Below are positions 10,901 to 21,340 of a stretch of DNA of 64,000 nucleotides, one piece after another (position 1 is the stretch's first letter; each line of letters begins with the position of its first letter). The stretch covers positions 62,001 to 126,000 of the forward strand of contig JALJCQ010000011.1 in assembly GCA_023091665.1 (NCBI GenBank), in the 5' to 3' direction. This DNA is from Pythium myriotylum. Its lineage: Eukaryota; Oomycota; Peronosporomycetes; Pythiales; Pythiaceae. Position numbers and translations under genes: made by a program. The notes below the pieces were generated by a model. That model was not told the DNA's origin, made no database searches, and saw nothing but the letters and a program-made list of their open reading frames with translations.

Positions 10901-11518
10901 GTCCTCATGCTGATTGTCGTCGATCGCGAGCATCGACTCGACGAGCAGAGGTCTGCTCGGACTGCTCGGCGTCGTCGAGGGCGGCGATCTGGACGGCGGT
11001 GTTCTCGAGAGCGGCGGCTGCGCCGACTTGTAGTACGCCTCGACGTGCTCGGCCGACTGCCGCGGCACGAACGCGGCCGGGTCGGCGTCCTCGTCGTAGA
11101 GATCCGTGCCGAAGAGATTGGTCGCGTTGATGCCGTCGTCGCGCGCGAGCGCCATGGGCGGCGGCGGCGACGGACGCGGCGGCGGCTTGAGCGCGGGGCT
11201 GCTGCTGCTGCCGCTGCCGCCGCCCGAGGCTGCGCGCTGCAGCGCCGCGAGCCAGACGGGCAGGTCCTCTTGCGCCGCCGGCTTGATGCGCAGCAGCTTG
11301 GCCTTGCTGTCGCACGTGATGAGCAGCATGGTGCGCGAGTCGTCGAGCTCGACGCCGACCACGAGCACGCGGCCTTTCTCGCCGTCGCCGCGGCCGCTGG
11401 CGTGCTGGCCGGCGTAGTAGAGCAGCGAGCGGCCGCGCAGCACGAAGAAGCGGCGCTTCCACGTGCGAAAGTTGCTGCCTTGCTTCAGCGCCCAGCCCGA
11501 GAAGTCGGTGTCGGCCAT
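7997..11518 (-). CDS. seven-PH-domain protein with C-terminal CaaX box
   Basis: One uninterrupted 3.5-kb exon encodes 1,173 residues. Seven PH domains are recognisable from their opening GW(L/A)xK...W(K/R)(K/R)RYF block, at about residues 6, 228, 355, 487, 600, 795 and 930. The third is the most divergent (REGWLLTKQGLGKAEW). Acidic and Ser-rich linkers separate them. The protein ends CASCCVVM, a CaaX box like that of the gene at 6702-7829. No catalytic domain is present, so it is probably a multivalent membrane scaffold, reading clusters of phosphoinositides while anchored by prenylation. Repeats 4-7 resemble each other more than repeats 1-3, which suggests stepwise internal duplication. Confidence 0.88.
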   Translation of the reverse strand: MADTDFSGWALKQGSNFRTWKRRFFVLRGRSLLYYAGQHASGRGDGEKGRVLVVGVELDDSRTMLLITCDSKAKLLRIKPAAQEDLPVWLAALQRAASGGGSGSSSSPALKPPPRPSPPPPMALARDDGINATNLFGTDLYDEDADPAAFVPRQSAEHVEAYYKSAQPPLSRTPPSRSPPSTTPSSPSRPLLVESMLAIDDNQHEDDELDLDESARGGRAVLAQGNHIGVAREGWLSVGDPKDKSSWKKRYAVLAGPTFTYFASKGAGDALESLWVTNVSLSSSRPNALDLKTDSGRMIGIGADSREDLVEWERALSAVLGTPALLRAASSKGETDLDDVFSDPVQGGRRPSSYAGVFREGWLLTKQGLGKAEWVRHYFVLNGATLEERDTPTSKATFQSLVVRMTVNNDSSAGEFEIELMSGRSLRLRAENAVDAEAWIHALSDLVGTPVSKPSPPPTPAPKRVNLPSPVIRPPVNLSPPKVRKTGWLTKEGGLIKTWKRRYFILDGDALHYFDKINGNVLGGGIVFRVVHNTATANSLDVHFLNGRILRISTETRADIDAWFDALRAAADTSVHKVNRAQDSAGGANEAPGIPVESGQRGWLLKRGQMMKTWKKRYFVIQRNRITYYDGVGGELLGSGAVFDVTPGNQRPLSLDIRFQNGRLLHIAAADDEDYKQWHEALKGASNISESFLSQGSHSQEEPLFGKDFDYDVNDEGVAVDEDEDILFESDREEDESSGYGLWEAAMNNKPDMSREDSWDSDLSESNHDGSESDGGGSVSLEHRRRNSETASIPDEPRGCSGWLRKEGEKRKTWKRRYFTLQGTTLKYFKSDKGSFLRSYEVTQVEETPAIKFGLTIVMKGGRRLAVAAESNDEYEMWLLALWGVLADRRASLSHGGDEGHYSAVGVINVKSVPTSPAGQGSAPIASKAYSGWLEKEGRRFKTWKRRYFTVKNGALMYFNDIGGETQGHGTVRGVAIDKTKPNTLRLMLGKDRVMRVTAATEAEMNTWYQVLSVSQKSPRGSSPVSEIADDYSEVASSLGSAALDRRSLGSAPSSPVSQPTRSRLNEEDYLKNDTITNESFLRIRGPGEDLSLTGGSFYKPRSFKGDLPFQSKLAAATESDETDSTQLSRINSDEDLEYLKGSNVDRELMEAMRKKKENEVLPPKCASCCVVM

Positions 11519-11913
11519 GGCGAGCGATCGGCGAATGACGCCGATGGCGACTTAGGAAGCCACTTGGAGAGGGGGGGTCGCCATGCGAACCTGCCAGATT
11601 GCATACAAACCAGACACGCCCCGAATAGGGAGTTATATACATCTCATTCCTGTACGAATCTATAGTCGGTGGAAAGTAATATGGATAGTGTACCTTTGCG
11701 TATAGAATCTGAGAGGGGCAACGCCAGCTTTCGCGACCACCTGAGCTCACCACGACCTGGACACGAGCCCACGCGAGAAGCCGCCGTTGCGTGGTCTCTG
11801 GGCGCTCGCCAGTGGCTCGATTGCTCGGCGATCGGACCTGAAGACCATCAACGCGCAGGCCCGCCGCCTGCGGTGAAGAGCATCCAACGAAGTCGCCCCT
11901 TGTCGCAGGCCAG
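11519..11913. other. intergenic region
   Basis: This 395-bp gap should hold the promoter of the seven-PH gene and the 3' end of the GH5 gene. Apparent open frames here are frame-shifted shadows, and nothing else is recognisable. Confidence 0.4.
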
Positions 11914-14482
11914 TCACTTGAAGCACTGCAAGGGCTTCAGGTTGGGCAGCGAGTCCAACGGCTTGAAGGCCGCGAGCATGGGCTCGTTCACGTAGCGCCA
12001 GTCGATGAGCACGAGCCCTTCCTCCGAGTAGGCCTTGGTGTTGAACGGGTTCCAGTCGTACCCGCTCTCCGGGTTGAGCGACCAGACGTAGCCGCCGGCA
12101 AAGCCCCGACGCAGCAGCGCGTCCACCGTGTACCGGGTGCTGCGCTGCATCGTCTTTTGCGGGTGGCGGTCGAGCGTGTACATGCCTCCGAACTCGCCCA
12201 GCACGGTCGCCGGGCTCGACGGGTCGTACGACAAATACCCAAACATGCCGTCGATCGTGGCCCCGATAATCTCTTGCAGCATCCCGTCCGAGAGCTCCGA
12301 GAAGTCGGCGTTGAAGTAGTAGCCGGCCGGGTACACGGCTGGCGTGTAATAGTGCGGAGCGTACACGACCTTGTTGGGGATGGACAGCGTGACAGGCTGC
12401 TGCTTGGCCTTGGCGAGCCCCGCCCCCCACCAGTCGCCGTAGTTGACCTTTGTGCCGGCGCTGTTGGTGTACGTGTGGAATTCGGTGATGCCCTCGACGA
12501 AGGCGAGCCAGTTGGGGCAGCCCTGCAGCATGCGGTTGCCGATACGCGTGGCCCCGGCTCGGAAGTCGGTGGGTGAGCCGTCTCCCCATGTCGCAGAGGC
12601 CGGTTCGTTCTTGAGGTCAATGCCGATGACATTGTAGAACTCATTGTTGCACAGATTCCTTGTCAGGATGTCAATGCCGTCGAGGAATCTCGCCTCGGAG
12701 ATCTGCTGGTTGTACCACAGCATGCCAATGTCATCGTTCGTGAGTGTGTGGATGTCGATAAGCACCGAGATCTGGCGGAAGGCGAGGGCCTTGATGATGG
12801 ACTTGATCGTGTTAATGTAGCTGTCCAGTTTGATGGCGCGATTGGCCGTCGCGTTGATAGCCCAGGTTTCAGGCACGACGTTTCTGAGTAGGCTATCCAT
12901 GCGAATAGGCAGGCGCACACTGTTGAAGTTGTTACGTTGAAGAAATGCGGCGATCGAGTACTGAACAAAGACGTCTGTGAGTAAAGTGAACGATCTCTGT
13001 GGACCAAGCATCGATCGTACCGCCGTCGAGCCGTTCTGGGAATTATACAACATTCCTAGCGGAACTGTAGCCCCTCTGAATGGCGCATATTGTCAGAATC
13101 CCGCCAACACAGAGCAAAACCTTTTGAATTACTCACGTTTCCATGCCGTACCTGTCAACAGAACGACAGTAAGCGAATGGACAGGCAAAAGTGTCAAAGG
13201 GAACGAGTGGCTCCTACCAGTTAGCGCCCTTGATTGCCATGGGTTCAGTTTCCCCTCTCGGCCCCACAACGTAAATCTTGTTGTTCTTGCTGATGTAGTT
13301 CGGAAGCACGCAACCTACAAAGTCGTGAAGTTGAGATCTTGCGTCATTCTTTAGCCCACCGGGAGCAAACATACCAGCACTCGGATAGGACTGCGGGTTA
13401 CCTAACACCCCATCGTCTCCGCTGAGCTCGGGCTGGTTCTTCTGCTCTCCACCGACGATGAAACCAAGGGGCCACGTCTTCGGTGGCGGCGCAGGTGCTG
13501 GTGTCGTGAGGATGATTGTGAGAACGCCCGACATCATGCCACTTCTGACAGTCACGGAGCCTTTTTCTTTCTTGAGCCAGCACGTGCCACCGTTGAAGTT
13601 GGTCCAGGTGAACGCTGCGCATCCTGCGCGCTGTTGGCACTTGCCGCAGCAGTCGTAGACATTCACACCTGGTACGTTTCCGATATCGGCCCCTCCCAGA
13701 TCAATATCGTACATGACTTCTGGGCAAGCGACTGTAGACGTTGGCACCGTTGTTGCAGGAGGAAGTGGGAACAGAGTCGACACAGGTGCCGGCGTCGGTG
13801 CCGGTGGTGGCGATCCCGAGGTTAACACCGCTGAGACCACTCCAGTCGTCGTCGTAGTCGCTCCTCTTGCACTCTTCAGCCAGCAAGTACCGCCGTTGAA
13901 GTTACTCCAGGTGAAGGCGCCGCAGCCAACGCGTTGGCTGCACTTGAAACAGCAATCGGCCGCTCCGGTTCCTGGCACATTAGCAATGTCGTTGGCGATG
14001 TAGTCAACATTGGACTCGACTGCTGGACATGAAGGCGCGACAGCAGGTGTGGGCTTCGTCAACACGGCCGAGACCACGCCGGCCTTGGCCACTGTCGAGC
14101 CCTTGGCACTCTTGAGCCAGCACGTGCCGCCATCATAGTTGCTCCACGTGAAAGCTCCGCATCCAGCTCGCTGCGCGCACTTGGTGCAGCAGTCAGCGGC
14201 GCCGGAGCCCAGGATCGCGCCGATGTCATTGGCGACGTAGTCGACACCGCTCTCGACGACGGGGCAAGCGCTCGTGGTCTGCAGAGAGCGACCGTGGACC
14301 CAGGCGCTGTCGGCCTTGGCCATCACGTCACTGTCCTGCTTTGACGTCGAGAGCATTAGGACCGCGCCCGTGGTGGCCATGAGCGCGACCACGGCGACTC
14401 CCGCGAGCCGCTTCGCCATCGCCGGACGCTCTCGCTGCAGCGCGGCAGGCAGGCGGTCGCGCAGCTCCACGTAGCTCTTCAT
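11914..14482 (-). CDS. membrane-anchored PAN/Apple-GH5 glycoside hydrolase
   Basis: Four exons (14482-13375, 13314-13218, 13151-13137, 13075-11914) give 793 residues. A short basic cytoplasmic tail precedes a hydrophobic segment at about residues 25-44, with no small-residue cleavage context, so it reads as a type II signal anchor. Three PAN/Apple-like modules follow (about 73-141, 152-221, 253-322), each with the DCC.KC...GC.AFTW...GGTCWLK cysteine pattern known from oomycete cell-wall proteins such as CBEL. The GH5 domain (about 355-780) has the acid/base Glu564 in DLKNEP and the nucleophile Glu701 in VLGEFGG. Exon 3 is only 15 nt and restores the GANWYGMETG block found at the start of GH5 barrels. 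The intron at 13315-13374 is 60 nt and has no stop codon. Substrate (beta-1,3 or beta-1,4 glucan) is not resolved. An upstream in-frame Met lies at 14611. Confidence 0.88.
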
Positions 14483-15421
14483 CGCGCCGAGTATTTCTGC
14501 GTATGCCTCTGCCTGTGCACAGCGCGGAGCTGCCTTTGAGCAGAATGCTCTCTTGCGATTTTGCTCGGCAGATGTTTGGTTGGGGCCGGATCGGAACCGA
14601 CGCCCTTTCAAGATCGCGGCGACTTGCTGAGTCGCCGCGTTGTTAAGTCCAGTGGAGATCTCTTCCCATCACACGTTGTCCGTTAAGAACGTGATTACGG
14701 GATTTTCGACAGTGCCGGTCCCAGATTCCAAGACGTATTATTTTTTTGAGACTCGGGCGGGTTGTTCTCTTTGAAGTGGCCACGAGATTCTGGTTTAGGT
14801 GACCGAAAACTTCAAGGAAGAAGGGGTGAGCGGCGCTGCTGACTGGGAGCTCTGATATCTGGACGAGCGCGGCTGCTGCGCGTGTATGTATCGCTGCTGG
14901 CCAGAAAGTGTTTTTCTGGCGGGCGGCGCGCGCCGAGCGAGCACCCTCGAGCCGGACTCGGTGGGACAGGACCCGTCTGTCAAGCGCATTTGGTTTGAGA
15001 CCGCGCGGGTCGGGTCGTAAATCGGAGCCGCCTCTCCCTGTCAGCATAGTAATATCAGGACAAGTGATTCTGGATGGCGAATCAAGCGGCGGGAGGAGCC
15101 ACTCTGGCTGTCCACCGCCTGCGAGGCGATGTGTGAGCCGACGGAGATGCGTCCACGCGCCACGTTCCCATCCACTTTTTGCGACCTGTGATTTGTGACT
15201 TGCGCCAGTCACAAACGCGCCCCCATCGCCACGGAATCTGCTGGATTTTGCGACGGCGCGTGGTAGAATGTGTCCAGGCGAATCCAGTTTACTGCTGCGA
15301 GGGGAAGGGGAGCAGCAGCTTGCCAATCAGCGTGGGTCTGGGTTTTTGGGTGGTGGCGCTTCTGCCGGCGCCGCAGTGCTCGACCGGAACTCGGAACTGA
15401 CTGGGAGTTCCCGAGAGCGCC
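14483..15421. other. divergent intergenic region with a perfect hairpin
   Basis: This 939-bp region lies between the divergently transcribed GH5 gene and the gene at 15422. It contains a perfect 10-bp stem with a 5-nt loop at 14615-14639. A 227-codon open frame on the minus strand (14643-15326) has no recognisable domains and atypical composition, and is not annotated as a gene. Confidence 0.45.
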
Positions 15422-17239
15422 ATGGCCACGCCGGACGCGCCGGCCTACATCACGCTCACGCCGCGCGCGCGCGAGGCGCCGCCGCCGTCGTCCTCGTCGC
15501 TGGCCAAAGAGCTGCTCACGCGCAAGTACGAGCTCGCCAAGAAGAAAAGCATGCCCTCGCGCGAGCTCGCGAGCACGACGCTCTCGACCAAGGAGCAGCC
15601 CGAGGACGACAAGACCAAGGACTCGCCCACGGAGACCGACAAGTCGTCCGAGATCGACTCGGAGGAAGAGCCCGCCGAGCCGGGCGACGAAGAGCTCGAC
15701 GCCGCCGCCGAGGCCGAGATCGGCGTCTTCCCCACCTACGTCTGCGAGCTCCACGACCCCAAGTCCATGCTCACAGGTGCGTCCCGTAGCCAGCCACCAA
15801 CGCGAGCGCAGCGTGGTAAACCATCGTGGCTCTCGTTTCCCTCAACAGCCGAGCACATCCAGCCCAACCGAGTCGAGATCTCGCTCGTCTCCGCGCCAAA
15901 GGCCGTCACGGACCCGAACAAAGACAAACGCATCTGGAGCTGGCACTCGACCAACACGTTCCGCTACGAGATCTCGGTCGGACTCGCGCGCACCGTGTTC
16001 GACTGCACGCCGCAAAAGGTCTTGGACGTGCTCAAGAGCCTCGCGCGCGACAAGAGCGTCCAGGAACACCTCCGCCTCATTGAGACCAACTACTTTAGAG
16101 ACACCTTTGTCGGGTGCGTGCCAGATGTGTCCAGACCTCCTCACGAACGGCTCGTGGATCTGACTGGACTTTTATGATTCTAGCTCGCTCAAGCGGATCT
16201 ACCCATCAGCAGTAAAACTCTCGGAAGAGATCGTCGATGTGCTCGAGTTCATCTCGGACGTTGACCCTGTGCTCACCCACAGCGCGTACCTCTCGCTCAT
16301 CGGCGTGACCAAGGGAACGGTCTTCTACAAGGAGATCGAAAAGTTCGTGGCTTCTCATAATCCAGCTCGCCGCTCGGCCTCTTCCCAGGCTCCGCCGTCG
16401 TCGACAGACGAAACGCCTAAGTGTCAGTGTGAGACATATGTCCGGTCAGTCGATCATTTCGTGGAACTCTACAAGCAGCATGAAGAACAGGACGGACGCT
16501 TTTCAGTCGTAGCGAGCGAGTCGCTGATGTGGACTCGCGGCATTCTCTCGTTCTACACAGACACAGTGAGTGGCTTTTGGTGTGTCAACTGTATTATGGT
16601 ATGTGTAGCTCACGGCGATGTGGTTTCTTTTCCATTCTTCAGGTATACACGATGGACAAGCGTGACTTTCGTCCCTGGCGAGGGCTCAACAAGTGCACGA
16701 TCTACGGCTTTGGTCGACGGAAACTGTTCGAGATCGTGCGAACTTCGAGGAAAGAGTGGTCGTTCCGCCACGTGAGCTACGGCGCGCTCGCGACGCTGAC
16801 GCTGGAGCGCTACATGCACCACATGAACCCGTACCACATGGTCGCGATCAAGCGCCTCGTGCCCGACAGCGAGCAGGGCAACGTGCGCGAGGAGAACATT
16901 TGCTTCGTCAAGCGGTCCAAGCGCACGCAGGGCTACCGGTGTCTGCTCATGTCGGAGGTGATCACGCGCGGGCGCGTGACGACGGCGCTGGCGATCGAGC
17001 AGGCCGAGAGCCCCGAGGGCGACGACGCGCACCTGCACTACATGACCATGAGCGAGATCTCGGGCACGGCGCGCGAGTCGGTCTGCAGCAGCACGCTGAG
17101 CGTGCCCACGTGTCGCTACAAGCACTGCCAGCAGCTCCACGTGAGCGGCGGCAGCGACGTCGTCGCCTTCCTCTGTCTCGCCGCGAGCTACGACATCCTC
17201 GTGGGCGGCCTGAGCTACTGGAAGGCGAAGCGGTATTGA
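15422..17239 (+). CDS. conserved-looking protein of unknown function (four exons)
   Basis: Four exons (15422-15776, 15849-16113, 16184-16565, 16643-17239) join in frame to 532 residues. The first 110 residues are low complexity, Ser/Lys/Glu-rich and probably disordered. The rest is globular, with no signal peptide or membrane span. The last exon contains several Cys/His pairs (CRYKHCQQLH) and ends in a hydrophobic helix near SYWKAKRY. I do not recognise the family. The mix of strands and helices in the second half could suit a START-like lipid-binding fold, but that is only a guess. The first intron (72 nt) keeps the frame open, so retention would add 24 residues. Strong coding bias and clean splice sites make it a real gene. 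Confidence 0.75.
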
Positions 17240-17351
17240 TTTGTACAGGGTGGTCTGCAGAGTGGAGAAATATAAGATTTTGCGATGGATCACCATGTCA
17301 ATGTATCCCTCGAGCAGCTCCACTCGAGAACAAGCGGAAAGAAAAGGAAGA

Positions 17352-18296
<945 letters not shown>

Positions 18297-18349
18297 GCAG
18301 GAGCAGATAGGTCGCATAGGATTGAATGCTGTGATGGGCGTCTTCCGTC

Positions 18350-19099
18350 TCAAACGCTTGCGCTCGGTGGCTCCTGTGCGCGGTAGCGGTCGCGGAGACT
18401 ATCGAGTCGTTCTTGGATCTGCTGCTGCACATTCTGGGTCTCTTCTTGAAGCTGGAGGATCGTATCCAAGATGTCATCAGGGGACGAAGGCGCAGGGCGG
18501 CGTGATGTGCGTGCTCGGTCGATGATGCGCACGAGTTCAGCGATCTTGGCCACGTACTCGCTCTCCCTCGCGCGCTTCCTCGTCCTGCGTAGCTCCTCAC
18601 GAGCTGCACGCACTGGCTCCATTGCACTGCTAGCTTGGCGCTGCTCGCGGCTTCGGTTGCGGATGAGCTTGAGAAAGTCGGCGTACGTCAGTCGCGGGTG
18701 CTGGTCGCTGCCGCCGTCGGCCACAAACTCCGCGAAGCTCTGCTCCAGCAAGAGCTCGCACTCGCCGCGCTCGGGAAGCCTGCCGTGGCTCTGCGCATGG
18801 TCCGCGTACTTGCGCAGGCTGAGGAACTGCAGGTGCTTGCTGAAGTTCTTGCGCTTGGAGCGCGCCAGAGACGCGGCGCGCGGCGCCGGCGCAGCGTCTG
18901 CTCGGCTCTCGTCGCCGGGCGCTTCGTCCGCGCTCAACGGAGGCAGCTCGTCCAGGCGAGCGAAGGCGTCGTCCTCGTCGTCTCCTCCTAAAACCGCACC
19001 TCCATCAATGCCACGAGCGGCTTCGGATGGCGGCTCGCTGCCGCGCTCGCTCGCCAGCGTCGTCCAGGAGATCCCGACGCCGTCGACGCCCGAGTTCAT
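18350..19099 (-). CDS. coiled-coil protein of unknown function
   Basis: A single-exon gene of 249 residues. The N-terminus is acidic and disordered (GGDDEDDAFARLDEL). Residues about 85-150 are basic and may fold (KRKNFSKHLQFLSLRKYADH). Residues about 150-245 are a charged coiled coil (AAREELRRTRKRARESE, LQEETQNVQQQIQERLDSL). There is no signal peptide or TM segment, and I do not recognise the family. The open frame continues upstream to 19828, but that part is antisense to the methionyl-tRNA synthetase exon. The Met at 19099 is therefore taken as the start. It is divergent from that gene with a gap of only 102 bp, so the two probably share a bidirectional promoter. Confidence 0.68.
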   Translation of the reverse strand: MNSGVDGVGISWTTLASERGSEPPSEAARGIDGGAVLGGDDEDDAFARLDELPPLSADEAPGDESRADAAPAPRAASLARSKRKNFSKHLQFLSLRKYADHAQSHGRLPERGECELLLEQSFAEFVADGGSDQHPRLTYADFLKLIRNRSREQRQASSAMEPVRAAREELRRTRKRARESEYVAKIAELVRIIDRARTSRRPAPSSPDDILDTILQLQEETQNVQQQIQERLDSLRDRYRAQEPPSASV

Positions 19100-19201
19100 C
19101 GCTCGGAGAATTGTGATTTGGCGCTCAAAATCCGAGAGTTCAATTATAATTTCAACAGCACCATCACTCTGTCGCTGCGGTGTGTGTGTGGCACAGACAA
19201 G

Positions 19202-21074
19202 ATGCGCTCGATGCGAGCAGCTACGCTGGCGCGCGCGGCGTCGCTGCGTGGCTTCGCGGCGTCCTCGTGGCGAGCGAGGGCCGTGGGCGTGCAGCGCAGC
19301 GTCTCGCGCACACGCCCGTGCGCTTTGTTCAGCAGCAGCGCGTCGGGAACCGAAGCAAAGTCGGTCTTCATCACGACCCCGATCTTCTACGTCAACGCGT
19401 CGCCGCACATCGGCCACGTGCACTCGGCAGTGCTGGCCGACGCGCTCGCGCGCTGGCACCGCGTCAAGGGATCCAACGTGCTGTTCACGACGGGCACGGA
19501 CGAGCACGGACTCAAAGTGCAGGAGGCCGCCGAGGCGAGCGGGACGACGGACTACCAGGCGTTCTGCGACGACGTGTCGAGTCGCTTCCGAGCCATCTTC
19601 CAAGAGGCCAACGTGGACTGCAGCCGCTTCATCCGCACGAGCGAGAGTGAACACCACGCCGCTGTCGCTGCGATCTGGCGTGCTATTCAGGGCAACGGCC
19701 ATATCTATCTTGGCGAGCACGAGTCGTGGTACTGCAAGTCGGACGAGTCGTTCCTCACGGAGCTGCAGGTCGAGGACCGCACAGATGCACAGGGCGTGAC
19801 GTACAAAGTGTCCAAGGAGAGCGGCCACCGCGTGGAGAAGCTGAGCGAGCAGAACTACAAGTTCCGGTTGTCGGCGTTCCAGGACGAGCTGCTCGCGTGG
19901 CTCGATGCGACGCCCGACGTCATCGTGCCCAGAAGCCGCTTTAACGAAGTGCGCGCTGCGGTCGCCGGTGGGCTGCGCGATGTGTCAGTCTCGCGGCTTC
20001 GCGAGAAGATCCGCTGGGCCATCGATGTGCCAGATGATAACGAGCACTGCGTGTACGTGTGGCTGGACGCGCTGACCAACTACCTCACGAGTGCAGGGTA
20101 CCCAGGCGATTCCTCGAAGCACTGGCCGGCTGACTATCACATCGTGGGCAAGGACATCATCAAATTCCATGCTATCTACTGGCCAGCGTTCCTCATGGCA
20201 GCGGGGCTGCCTCTTCCGAAGAGAATCGTTGCCCACGCCCATTGGACTGTTGACAATGTCAAGATGTCCAAAAGCCTGGGTAATGTCGTGGATCCACACA
20301 AAGCTATTGAGACCTACGGCGCAGACTTCATCCGCTACTTTTTGTTGCGCGAAGGTGTGCTCAATGACGATGGTGATTTCAGCACAACGATGCTGGAAGA
20401 GCGCGTGAACAGCGAGCTAGCTGACACGCTGGGCAACCTGGTCTCAAGAAGCACGGCTAAATCTTTCCTCAAGACGGGAGAACTCCCCCAGCGACCCCGG
20501 AATCTCACCGCAGACGACGAAGAACTCGTGACTCGAGGTCGCTCACTTGCGGTTGCCGTGGAAAAACTTTTTGATACCCCTGACGTGAGTACTTCTTTGT
20601 TGTGTGTGCTGATCCTGGTGTTGACATGGTCCACAATATCCACAGTTCAGTGCCGGAATCAAGGAAATCGTCTTCTTCCTCCACGAGGTGAACAAATACT
20701 TCACTGTCAACGAGCCGTGGGTCCTGGCAAAGCGACTTCGCGAGAATCCCGACGACGCGGAGTTACAAAACCGCCTGCATCTGGTGCTTTATCTCACGAT
20801 TGACAGTGTGCGCGTGGCATGTAAGTATTGTGTGATATCGAGCCAAGTTTTGAAGCGAACTTCGCTTACTTGTATGAATGTACCGCTAGCTATTCTTCTC
20901 CAACCAGTGATTCCAGAGTCATCGGCGAAGATACTTGACTACCTACAAGTGCCAGTGGAGTCTCGAACATTTCCATTTGCGACGGTGCTGTGCGAGGAAC
21001 ACGAGCAGCAGGTACTAGGTAGCCGCGTGGACAATCGCAAGTCTTTCGTGGCGTTTCGCAAGCTTCTGAAATAG
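19202..21074 (+). CDS. MARS2: methionyl-tRNA synthetase, mitochondrial
   Basis: Three exons (19202-20584, 20646-20820, 20890-21074) encode 580 residues. This is a class I synthetase with the HIGH box at 69-72 (SPHIGHVH) and KMSKS at 354-358, where Lys and Ser stabilise the transition state. The WYCKSDE segment and the absence of zinc-knuckle insertions match the short bacterial/mitochondrial MetRS type. The first 48 residues are Arg/Ala/Ser-rich without acidic residues, a typical mitochondrial presequence. The 19202 start was chosen because the frame upstream does not look like a presequence. It charges tRNA-Met for organelle translation. Confidence 0.94.
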
Positions 21075-21340
21075 GCATTCCTCAAGCCAAGGCGAATGGA
21101 CTTGTGACGGTTAGCAAAACTGCGTTTGGCCCGGAATAGACCCACGTTGACTTGTGGCCTCGAAGTATCCTCTCACCCTTGATATTCTAGCGAAGACAGG
21201 ATCTCTCAATCTCCTCGCGTTTCGATCCGTCGTCTCGTCCTTCAATCGTTGAAACCTCTCGACTGAGAGGGTAGAAACGCTGGATCTTTAGCTGGAAGCT
21301 CGCGTGACGTCACTGGCTCCTACCACGTCTGCTGAGCTAA

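Noticed and set aside
14643..15326. 227-codon minus-strand open frame in an intergenic region
   Set aside because: No domain, no codon-quality signal, and it covers the expected promoters of two divergent genes.
19100..19828. 5' extension of the coiled-coil gene open frame
   Set aside because: This part is antisense to the methionyl-tRNA synthetase coding exon; the gene is started at 19099 instead.
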